Below, piece by piece: positions 29,288 through 35,046 of a stretch of DNA of 35,325 nt. The stretch is from the IMG/VR virus record IMGVR_UViG_3300028283_000020, positions 1-35,325 of that record; one strand, written 5' to 3'. This DNA is from a virus. The translations under genes were made by a program, and so were the position numbers. The notes beneath the pieces were generated by a model. The model was not told the origin of the DNA. It was given only the letters and a program-made list of their open reading frames with translations, and did not search any database. Position 1 is the first letter of the stretch. The number at the start of each line of letters is the position of its first letter.

Positions 29288-29755
29288 TTAATCCTTGAGG
29301 CAACGCGCAGAAAACCCATTCGCCCTGTAATTGTAATTGGCAGGATCCACACTCCCTGAATCAAAGAACAAGAGATAGGCATACGTGCCATTTGGACTTG
29401 ACGACCAATAGTAGCCGTACGAACCTTGACCGTTCAACGAAGCATTAAGGTGATTGCGGAATCCTATAGCTGGCATAGTCTTAAAATAATCATCTTTTTT
29501 CATTAACTCATACATTAAATCTTTGTCTGCAACCCTTTTATTTCTTTTCTTCGTTTCTCTCATTAGTGCGTCAAAGGTAAATAGTTGTTTACCCTTAACT
29601 TTGCCCTCTCTAAACTCCCAAATATCTTTCTCTTTATTTTCAAGCATAAAAGTCTCACTAATAATAACCTTATTCCACCCCTTGGAGTTTATTCTAAAAT
29701 TTTTATCCTCTAGTTCTGGTGTTTTAATTTCCTTTTTACATTTATCGCAAACCAT
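29288..29755 (-). CDS. Zinc-knuckle plus FISUMP-type lectin-fold protein C
   Basis: 155 residues. N-terminus MVCDKCKKEIKTP is half a zinc ribbon. A central region (FREGKVKGKQLFTFDALMRE, ELMKKDDYFKTMPAIGFRN) leads to GQGSYGYYWSSSPNGTYAYL, FFDSGSVDPANYNYRANGF and SARCLKD. This C-terminus is the FISUMP/DUF1566 end with the repeated N/Y-rich run typical of DGR variable regions, but of a different lineage from proteins A, B and D. The codons there (TAC, GGC, CTC, GAT, AGT, AAT) fit mutated AAC/AAT, though no second copy exists here to prove it. It overlaps the HNH gene by 14 bases. Confidence 0.7.
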   Translation of the reverse strand: MVCDKCKKEIKTPELEDKNFRINSKGWNKVIISETFMLENKEKDIWEFREGKVKGKQLFTFDALMRETKKRNKRVADKDLMYELMKKDDYFKTMPAIGFRNHLNASLNGQGSYGYYWSSSPNGTYAYLLFFDSGSVDPANYNYRANGFSARCLKD

Positions 29756-29990
29756 ATTTTTTTAGTAATTTACAATTGAATAAAGCTTCCAATCCTCTAT
29801 CTTCAACTAGCTCATTTCTTAACGACTTGTCGCCGTGTAGTTTCTCGTGGCAACGGCGACAAGCCGTTATAAGATTAAGAGGATTATTTAATTCTTTGTG
29901 ATTAGGCTGTTCACTTTTATACACAATGTGGTGCAACTCTAGGCAAAATCTTGATATATGGCAGTATTCGCAATATGTTTTTTTAAGCAT
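29742..29990 (-). CDS. HNH endonuclease
   Basis: 82 residues from ATG 29990 (MLKKTYCEYC); a longer frame would overlap the SSB gene. C7-x2-C10 and C44-x2-C47 hold the structural zinc. H20-H21 (LELHH) is the catalytic start of the motif, with N39 (PLNLIT) and H48 (RRCHEKLH) completing H-N-H. Length matches the minimal HNH domain. It may nick DNA for packaging or recombination, or act against competitor DNA. It sits between SSB and lectin gene C. Confidence 0.88.
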   Translation of the reverse strand: MLKKTYCEYCHISRFCLELHHIVYKSEQPNHKELNNPLNLITACRRCHEKLHGDKSLRNELVEDRGLEALFNCKLLKKYGLR

Positions 29991-29994
29991 TAGT

Positions 29995-30525
29995 TTAAAA
30001 AGTAATAACTTCTTCTTCCATACTGTTAAACGGATCACCTCCGTCATATAAAGCGTTAAGGTTTATATTTAATGAATTGTATTCTTCAACTATTGAATCA
30101 TCTAGTTTAGAGTGTGGGCTTGGCATTACAGAGTATTCAGTACTTAGTTTTTCCCCTTTTTTAACAATAGTAATGTCGTAATTTTTAGGATTACCCCATT
30201 TTACATTATCAACTAAACTTTTTATTGCATTTTGTATTCCGGTCTGTGTTAATTCTAAAATTTGTATTGAATTTTCTTTTTCGTTATATACTACAAACGC
30301 CCAAAAATGCTTTATTTTAGATTGATTACCGTTTTCATCTGATCGGAGGTCTCTCGGTGTATTTTTAGGCATTTCTTTTAATCTGACAGGCTTATTTTCA
30401 ATATTCCAATATTCATAGCCGATTATAGCGGATGATAATACTCTAAAAGTATTTTCACCCTCTTTAAGTTTCATATAATTACTTTTAGTTGGTATTTTAT
30501 ATTCTACTGGTAAAAAGTTTTCCAT
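29995..30525 (-). CDS. Single-stranded DNA-binding protein-like
   Basis: 176 residues. The opening YMKLKEGENTFRVLSSAIIG, then KHFWAFVVYNEKENSIQILEL and KNYDITIVKKGEKLSTEYSV, give beta strands rich in aromatics as in OB folds of phage ssDNA-binding proteins. The C-terminus is acidic and ends GDPFNSMEEEVITF, the SSB-type acidic tip with terminal Phe that recruits partners. Neighbours (exonuclease, HNH, RusA, NinB) are consistent. Leader TTATAAAAATATG, no SD. Confidence 0.75.
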   Translation of the reverse strand: MENFLPVEYKIPTKSNYMKLKEGENTFRVLSSAIIGYEYWNIENKPVRLKEMPKNTPRDLRSDENGNQSKIKHFWAFVVYNEKENSIQILELTQTGIQNAIKSLVDNVKWGNPKNYDITIVKKGEKLSTEYSVMPSPHSKLDDSIVEEYNSLNINLNALYDGGDPFNSMEEEVITF

Positions 30526-30543
30526 ATTTTTATAAGTTAATAA

Positions 30544-31134
30544 TTAAATTAAAATTGGCTTAAGAGTTAAAAACAGCTCTTCTGTCATTGATAAGTCCTC
30601 TAAATTATGTTTGATTATTTCTTCGTCTGTCGCTGTATCAAAGTTAATATCTTGTTTAGTTTTTCCGATGTATATCTCACAAAATTCATCTAAACTTCTA
30701 AACTTTCCTTTTTCAACCATTCTATCTTGAATATCAATATGTGCCTGTTCATATCTGTTAGTTAGTTGTTTGAGCCACCCATAAGGTAAGTTGAGATTAT
30801 TTTTTATGCCCCAGCGGAGGATAAGTGGTATATCAAAATGCAAACCGTTGTAAGTAACTATTGTAAATCCGGTTATATCGTTTAAAGCCGTTTCAATCTC
30901 TTTTTTATCCGTTAAACATCTTGCCTCTCCTCCAACTTCTTTAATTCCTAGACAAAATAAATCCGCATAATCAATATCAACTCTTTTAGCCTTTTCATTG
31001 TTTTTACTTTCCATATACGCTTTAATCTTTTCAGGATCTTTGTAATTACTTGGTGCTTCAATCGGATGTCGTCTATCGTAAATTTCATTAAGCCCTGTCT
31101 TTGTTTCGCAATCAATAACGAAAGATTTATGCAT
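30544..31134 (-). CDS. DnaQ/PolB-like 3'-5' exonuclease
   Basis: 196 residues. Exo I: FVIDCETKTG with D8 and E10. Exo II: IVTYNGLHFDIPLIL with N96 and D101. Exo III: HNLEDLSMTEEL with H176 and D180. These are the metal-binding residues of DEDD nucleases, here arranged like the predicted exonucleases related to the PolB proofreading domain. No polymerase domain is attached and none is present in the phage, so it probably acts in recombination, repair or host DNA breakdown. It ends 18 bases before the SSB-like gene. Confidence 0.82.
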   Translation of the reverse strand: MHKSFVIDCETKTGLNEIYDRRHPIEAPSNYKDPEKIKAYMESKNNEKAKRVDIDYADLFCLGIKEVGGEARCLTDKKEIETALNDITGFTIVTYNGLHFDIPLILRWGIKNNLNLPYGWLKQLTNRYEQAHIDIQDRMVEKGKFRSLDEFCEIYIGKTKQDINFDTATDEEIIKHNLEDLSMTEELFLTLKPILI

Positions 31135-31175
31135 AAATATTTTTGTTTATTAAGTTAATAATTAAATAACTATTG

Positions 31176-31763
31176 CTAGCGAACACAACGACCATAGTAA
31201 TTGACAGACTTGCCGTTGTTGTCCAAAGTGCCGTTCGAGAAGTTCAAAAAATACGCACTGTCCGTAAACTGAGGGTGAGTGGTGGATGACCAAAAGTAAT
31301 CTCTTTTAAATCCATCAACTCCTTTAAATCCATCAACTCCATCTAAATAAGCGATAAATAATTCTATAATAGTTGGTCGTCTCCACCCATCCCCTTTACT
31401 CTCGCACCACTTACCAAATTCTTCCCAATTCATCCTTTCTTTACTACTCTCCCCCCATTCAGGCTCTTTCCTAGTGTCTATGGTTTTATGTCCGATTTTA
31501 TTTATCATTTTATTAACAGCCTCTTCCAAATCCATCTGTTCTATGATACTCTCCCCCCATTCAAGCGCTCTCTTAGTGTCTATGGTTTTATGTCCGATTT
31601 TATTTATCATTTTATTAACAGCCTCTATTGCTAAAAATAATCCTTTGTGGCAATCTCCATTGTTAGTGTTTACACATTGCGATATAGCTATTACAGCCTC
31701 GTGTAAAAGTATCTTTTTGTGCATTTTTTCAATCTCTTCATTAAATTCTTTGTTGTTTTCCAT
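31176..31763 (-). CDS. DGR-type variable lectin-fold protein D (long, internally duplicated)
   Basis: 195 residues. Helical N-terminus, then a 34-residue segment AVNKMINKIGHKTIDT...EWGES repeated twice, then NWEEFGKWCESKGDGWRRPT, a YLDGVDGFKGVDGFK mini-duplication, and the variable end DYFWSSTTHP to GRCVR. It is the longest member of the family, about 70 residues longer than B because of these duplications. The last 39 codons (31298-31182) show DGR-type variation against A and B. The leader is TTATAAAAATATG. It lies between the exonuclease gene and the truncated paralogue. Confidence 0.82.
   Translation of the reverse strand: MENNKEFNEEIEKMHKKILLHEAVIAISQCVNTNNGDCHKGLFLAIEAVNKMINKIGHKTIDTKRALEWGESIIEQMDLEEAVNKMINKIGHKTIDTRKEPEWGESSKERMNWEEFGKWCESKGDGWRRPTIIELFIAYLDGVDGFKGVDGFKRDYFWSSTTHPQFTDSAYFLNFSNGTLDNNGKSVNYYGRCVR
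31182..31298 (-). repeat. DGR variable region VR-D
   Basis: 39 codons aligned to VR-A and VR-B. It keeps AAC or GAC at several sites where the others are changed, and changes TAT to TTT twice and GTG to TTG. Two of the three third-base differences in the whole alignment are TTT and AGT here. Confidence 0.75.
31305..31340 (-). repeat. 18-bp tandem duplication in protein D
   Basis: TTTAAATCCATCAACTCC occurs at 31305-31322 and again at 31323-31340, adding the six residues GVDGFK in frame just before the variable region. The paralogue B has one copy. Confidence 0.9.
31472..31626 (-). repeat. 102-bp period duplication in protein D
   Basis: 53 bases at 31472-31524 are identical to 31574-31626. 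The surrounding CTCCCCCCATTCA blocks also align, so a 102-bp (34-codon) unit was duplicated in frame. It carries the AVNKMINKIGHKTIDT peptide and the EWGES motif. Confidence 0.9.
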
Positions 31764-31781
31764 ATTTTTATAAGTTAATAA

Positions 31782-32012
31782 TTAATACTCTTCCAAAACA
31801 GAAGCGTTACGACGTGGAAGTCTCCACCCCTCGCCCTTGCTTTTGCACCATTCTATAGACTCTTCAAACGTCATCTTTTTATCACTTATTTCTCCCCATT
31901 CCAAATCCAAACGACTTCCAAGCTCTACATTTTTTAAGAGTTCTAACTGTTCGTTTGAAATATCTTGTTTAGTCATTTTTTTATTTTCTTGACCATATTT
32001 AAATATTTCCAT
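31782..32012 (-). pseudogene. Truncated lectin-family paralogue E (no variable region)
   Basis: 76 residues: MTKQDISNEQLELLKNVELG, then LEWGEISDKKMTFEESIEWC and KSKGEGWRLPRR, which match the first part of proteins B and D. The protein then ends NASVLEEY and stops where the family continues with TxIELFxAYL. The lectin core and variable region are absent. Either recombination removed them or this is a functional short form. The leader TTATAAAAATATG is intact, so it is probably still translated. Confidence 0.6.
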
Positions 32013-32064
32013 ATTTTTATAAGTTAAATAAATTAAGTTTTAATAACATTAATATTCTTTAATG

Positions 32065-32235
32065 TTAATCTGTGATCATCATATCCTCTGGCTCAAATTC
32101 TGCGTCAAATCTGTAAAAGTTTTCAGGCTTGAGCCTTTTCTCAAGCTCTAAATTGTGATTGTCCATATTTCTTTTTAATCCCATAAAATAGATTGTGTCT
32201 TGTCTCAAATGTGAGACTTCATCAATGTAAGTCAT
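32065..32235 (-). CDS. Small acidic protein, 56 aa
   Basis: Reads MTYIDEVSHLRQDTIYFMGL to ...FDAEFEPEDMMITD. Helical and acidic at the C-terminus, no motif recognised. It starts 27 bases downstream of the structured element at 32262-32371, which therefore lies in its leader. Possibly an early modulator of a host protein. Confidence 0.5.
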   Translation of the reverse strand: MTYIDEVSHLRQDTIYFMGLKRNMDNHNLELEKRLKPENFYRFDAEFEPEDMMITD

Positions 32236-32261
32236 AAGATTGTTATTAGTTAATTAAATAT

Positions 32262-32371
32262 CTATCCGGGCTAGAGGCAAGAGTTCAAAACTGTTTATTG
32301 AGAAGTCGCTTTTAGATAAATCCTCCAGCAAGATATTTTATCAGCGTTTATTCTCCCAAAAGCCCAGATAG
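32262..32371 (-). ncRNA. Structured intergenic RNA candidate, about 110 nt
   Basis: Arms 32262-32272 and 32361-32371 pair over 11 bases (one G-U on the minus strand). Inside, minus-strand GAGAA (32355-32351), CGCT (32346-32343) and GATAAA (32342-32337) pair with TTTATC (32320-32315), AGCG (32310-32307) and TTCTC (32304-32300), separated by small loops. The apical loop carries GGAGGA. The closing stem begins one base after the stop of the gene at 32373. It could be a riboswitch-like leader, a processed sRNA or a protein-binding site. Confidence 0.55.
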
Positions 32372-32372
32372 T

Positions 32373-32510
32373 TTATTTTTTAAGTTTATCCTCGATTGCC
32401 TCTAAAACAAATTTCTTTTTTGGTATTCTCTTTTTGTGTGTGTGATTATCAAACCTTTTAAATAGTTTTAATTCTTCTTCGGTAATACACTCTGCCTTGA
32501 TTACTTGCAT
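32373..32510 (-). CDS. Small basic protein, 45 aa
   Basis: Reads MQVIKAECITEEELKLFKRF, then HTHKKRIPKKKFVLEAIEDKL. Basic centre and helical ends recall small DNA-binding proteins of ribbon-helix-helix size, but the beta strand is not clear. It is the first gene after the leftward promoter at 32542-32569, with its ATG about 32 bases past the -10. Confidence 0.55.
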   Translation of the reverse strand: MQVIKAECITEEELKLFKRFDNHTHKKRIPKKKFVLEAIEDKLKK

Positions 32511-32541
32511 AATTGCGTTTTGTTAAATTAATTATATTTAT

Positions 32542-32569
32542 ATAATAGCATACGGACGAACGATGTCAA
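32542..32569 (-). promoter_or_regulatory. Strong leftward promoter inside the early region
   Basis: Minus-strand TTGACA (32569-32564), 16-base spacer, TATTAT (32547-32542). It reads into the small gene at 32510 and on through the lectin, exonuclease and recombination genes, so the leftward genes are served by at least two promoters. Confidence 0.7.
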
Positions 32570-32588
32570 GGGGTGCGTATTTACTGCG

Positions 32589-32606
32589 TTTTATGAGTTA
32601 TGCACA
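32589..32606 (+). promoter_or_regulatory. Second DnaA-box-like 18-mer
   Basis: Matches 1918-1935 at 17 of 18 positions and contains TTATGCACA (32598-32606), again TTATNCACA. It lies 20 bases upstream of the -35 of the leftward promoter and just past the methylase stop. Confidence 0.45.
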
Positions 32607-32612
32607 GTTAAA

Positions 32613-33818
32613 TTATAAATATTTCCCATTCCAATAGAGGTTTTCTATTATTTTTTTTTTAATTGATAAAGTTGATCGATGATTGAAAGTGTTAACTTTA
32701 ATAAATTTATTAGGCATATTATATTCTGATATAAAAACTGGATTTTCATTTTCTAAACACCATTTATAAAATTTTTCATAATCTATTGTTTTTTGATAAC
32801 TGGCAGTGTCTTTATATGGGGGATCGCAATATATCACACCTTTCTCTTTTGTTTCAACTTCTTCATAAGAAAGGTTGAAAATTTTTAATCTCTCTAATCT
32901 CGCTAATCTCTCTAATTGCTGTAATTGCTGTAAGCTCTCTAATTGCTGTAATCTCTCTAATTGCTCTAATCTCTCTAATTGCTGTAATTGATATAATTTA
33001 TATTTATTATCTATACTAAATAAATTTTCTATCCATTCGGGTATATTTTTAATTTTTGAATTAGTTTTTATTTTATTCCAGTATTCAATAGTAGGCATTG
33101 CTGGTTGTGATTTATTAGAAATATAATGAATACCCATTTGCGTATTACAAATATTATTTATCTCATTCGCAGTTATTCCAGTCTTATGCAACCAATCCAT
33201 AAAAATTAAAACAGTATCTTTAGTATATTTTTTTTCTAAAATATTACAGTATTTTTCATATTCTTTTTCATTTCCGTTTATTAGTCTTTCAAATTCTTTG
33301 GTTGCATATTGATTTAAAAAGAGTCTTCTTCCTGTTTTATTTTCTAAATTAATATTTGGAATACCTTTTATTTGTTTTTTATTTATACAAAAATAATGTC
33401 CATCTCTTTTTATGTTCTCTATATTTTTAGAGAATAAATAATTTCTCTGATTGTTTCCAAAACTCCAACAGCACTTAATAAGCCCTCCATACCAATCATT
33501 GTTATTTTTATGTTTTTCAAATTCTTCTCTAGTTATCCATTTATTCGGTAGTTTTTTACCTGATATAATATATTTTAACAAATTGCATATTCCAGTATTA
33601 AATTCATTGTAAAAAACATTATGCCCAGCCAATAAACCAGCTATACTAACAGATCCTCCCCCACCAAATAAATCATAAAAATTTTCAAAGTCTCCAACTG
33701 TTTTATAAATAGAATTTAATATTTTAGTCGCCAGTTTTCTTTTTCCCCCCATATATGGAATAGACGGAACTATAAAATCTTTTATTGTAGTTTCACCAAA
33801 TAAATTTTTAGTTCTCAT
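32613..33818 (-). CDS. dam: D12-class adenine-N6 DNA methyltransferase (Dam-like)
   Basis: 401 residues. SAM-binding blocks IPYMGGKRKLATKI and FYDLFGGGGSVSIAG (motif I at 49-56), then the catalytic motif IV CDPPYKDT (DPPY 331-334), in the order of D12/Dam enzymes. It is longer than Dam (about 280) by a central insertion, part of which is a run of Leu-Gln-Gln/Leu-Glu-Arg triplets at about 276-310. Likely protects phage DNA from host restriction or controls replication. Closing segment FISEYNMPNKFI is also conserved. An 11-base overlap with the upstream mini-gene. Confidence 0.9.
   Translation of the reverse strand: MRTKNLFGETTIKDFIVPSIPYMGGKRKLATKILNSIYKTVGDFENFYDLFGGGGSVSIAGLLAGHNVFYNEFNTGICNLLKYIISGKKLPNKWITREEFEKHKNNNDWYGGLIKCCWSFGNNQRNYLFSKNIENIKRDGHYFCINKKQIKGIPNINLENKTGRRLFLNQYATKEFERLINGNEKEYEKYCNILEKKYTKDTVLIFMDWLHKTGITANEINNICNTQMGIHYISNKSQPAMPTIEYWNKIKTNSKIKNIPEWIENLFSIDNKYKLYQLQQLERLEQLERLQQLESLQQLQQLERLARLERLKIFNLSYEEVETKEKGVIYCDPPYKDTASYQKTIDYEKFYKWCLENENPVFISEYNMPNKFIKVNTFNHRSTLSIKKKIIENLYWNGKYL
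32889..32993 (-). repeat. 9-bp minisatellite in the methylase gene
   Basis: About eleven 9-bp units (CTAATTGCT, GTAATTGCT, CTAATCTCT and close variants) encode alternating LQQ, LER and LEQ triplets. Length change by one unit keeps the frame. Confidence 0.85.
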
Positions 33819-33891
33819 ATTTATCGATTAAATCAAAAATCCATTTAATATTTTCATCTATCGGTTTTGTAAATGGAAGTTTTAGTTGCAT
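33808..33891 (-). CDS. Mini-protein, 27 aa, before methylase
   Basis: MQLKLPFTKPIDENIKWIFD then LIDKYEN. It overlaps the methylase start by 11 bases and begins one base before the stop codon of the zinc-ribbon gene. Probably translated; function unknown, perhaps a coupling leader. Confidence 0.35.
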   Translation of the reverse strand: MQLKLPFTKPIDENIKWIFDLIDKYEN

Positions 33892-33892
33892 A

Positions 33893-34090
33893 TTAAATTA
33901 AATTAAGTTTTGTCGGAATTAAACCCCTTGAATAATTACACTTTGGATTATTGCATTTGATATACTCTTCACCTGTGATCATCCCTTTGGTTAAAAATAG
34001 AGTTCCTTTGCATCTCTTTCCCGGACATTTTTCTTTAAAGCCAAGCGGTTTATTGTGATATTTCTCGTTGTGTTGCATATCTTTGTTCAT
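33893..34090 (-). CDS. Small zinc-ribbon protein, 65 aa
   Basis: From ATG 34090: MNKDMQHNEKYHNKPLGFKE, then KCPGKRCKGTLFLTKGM and YIKCNNPKCNYSRGLIPTK. Two C-x3/4-C knuckles about 22 residues apart are the zinc-ribbon signature seen in topoisomerase-type and transcription-type ribbons. Such small ribbons often bind nucleic acid or modulate RNA polymerase. AT-rich leader without SD. Confidence 0.65.
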   Translation of the reverse strand: MNKDMQHNEKYHNKPLGFKEKCPGKRCKGTLFLTKGMITGEEYIKCNNPKCNYSRGLIPTKLNLI

Positions 34091-34151
34091 AGTATTCAAA
34101 AATTAGTTAGTTTTTACCCCCTAGAATGCCCTAGGAACGATTTTAATGTCA

Positions 34152-34307
34152 TTATTGGACTTTGCCAAACATCTTTTCCGCTTTCGCCTCCTTGAGGCGA
34201 TTTTCCATTACTTCTAAAATCATTTTTGCGTTATTGGTCAATCCATTCGGAAAACTTGATAAAAAAGCCGAAATCATTATTTCCTTTCTTAAAACTTGAT
34301 TTTTCAT
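34152..34307 (-). CDS. Small helical protein, 51 aa
   Basis: Reads MKNQVLRKEIMISAFLSSFP, then NGLTNNAKMILEVMENRLKE, AKAEKMFGKVQ. One hydrophobic N-terminal helix and one charged helix. Leader AAAAATATG is the phage type. Function unknown. Confidence 0.5.
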   Translation of the reverse strand: MKNQVLRKEIMISAFLSSFPNGLTNNAKMILEVMENRLKEAKAEKMFGKVQ

Positions 34308-34314
34308 ATTTTTA

Positions 34315-34527
34315 TTATTTAATTATTAAATTTAAGTCTGTTAAATCTAAATAAGTAGAACTATATTCTTTGTGTTTATTTTTCCATTTAGCGCTATGCA
34401 TTGCTGAAAATATCTTTAATTTAGTGTGGTCATCAAATAATTTACTAAAAAATGGCAATCTATCCTCTTTGTAGGCTATGAATATCCATATCCTCCTTTC
34501 TATATCTTTGTAGCTTTTTTTGCGCAT
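34315..34527 (-). CDS. Small hypothetical protein, 70 aa
   Basis: Basic N-terminus (MRKKSYKDIERRIWIFIAYK), a middle with FSAMHSAKWKNKHKEYSSTY and an acidic/hydrophobic end (DLTDLNLIIK). No motif, no membrane segment. Starts 7 bases upstream of the next small gene's leader in a tight run of small early genes. Confidence 0.5.
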   Translation of the reverse strand: MRKKSYKDIERRIWIFIAYKEDRLPFFSKLFDDHTKLKIFSAMHSAKWKNKHKEYSSTYLDLTDLNLIIK

Positions 34528-34544
34528 ATTTTTATTGATAAGAA

Positions 34545-34715
34545 TTATTTTGTAATTTTAAAGTCTAATTTAATTGCAAAATATAAAGAAGTTAAAAATA
34601 ATAAAATAGATAATAATTGAACAGCATTACTCGATTCATAAATAGTTTTTCCTGTTTCTAGTTTTTTTACATAACTTGCCAAATCCCAAAACAAAAGTGT
34701 TAAAGATAATATCAT
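34545..34715 (-). CDS. Small membrane protein, 56 aa
   Basis: Two hydrophobic segments: MILSLTLLFWDLASYV at the N-terminus and AVQLLSILLFLTSLYFAI near 31-48, joined by a charged loop (KKLETGKTIYESSN) and closed by KLDFKITK. Early membrane proteins of this size often change host surface or block superinfection. No family recognised. Confidence 0.55.
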   Translation of the reverse strand: MILSLTLLFWDLASYVKKLETGKTIYESSNAVQLLSILLFLTSLYFAIKLDFKITK

Positions 34716-34719
34716 ATTT

Positions 34720-35046
34720 TTATTGATTAAGAGTTAGTAAATTATTATGTTCTTTTAAAAGTTCGGGATAATAAGATAAGTCTAATTTCGACCCCGAATA
34801 TTCATCAATCCAACTTCCATTTTTCAGAATAGCAAACGATCCGTCGTGGCACTTGACAATATTCTTGCTTTCTTTTGTTTTTGCTACTCCTTGTGCCATA
34901 ACAGAGACGACTGATGACATGTTTATAATCCCGTTAAGCTCTTTTATCCCTACTAAGCCAGTCTTATTAGTCAAAGACATAGCTGTCTCTTCGGAGATTT
35001 CAAAAATGTCTCCGCCCATCATCTTAATTTCATATTTCATACCCAT
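34720..35046 (-). CDS. Hypothetical early protein, 106-108 aa
   Basis: Two starts are possible: ATG 35046 (MGMKYEIK) or ATG 35040, which overlaps the replication-gene stop as ATGA and so fits the coupling seen elsewhere. Beta-rich N-terminus (KYEIKMMGGDIFEISEETAM), a segment VGIKELNGIINMSSVVSVM, and a C-terminal KCHDGSFAILKNGSWID. It resembles small phage proteins of unknown function found beside replication genes. Confidence 0.55.
   Translation of the reverse strand: MGMKYEIKMMGGDIFEISEETAMSLTNKTGLVGIKELNGIINMSSVVSVMAQGVAKTKESKNIVKCHDGSFAILKNGSWIDEYSGSKLDLSYYPELLKEHNNLLTLNQ

Noticed and set aside
27832-31763. Lectin paralogues diverging simply by drift after duplication
   Set aside because: Drift should favour third codon positions; here 25 differences are at first or second bases and 3 at third bases, while the flanking scaffold is nearly identical.
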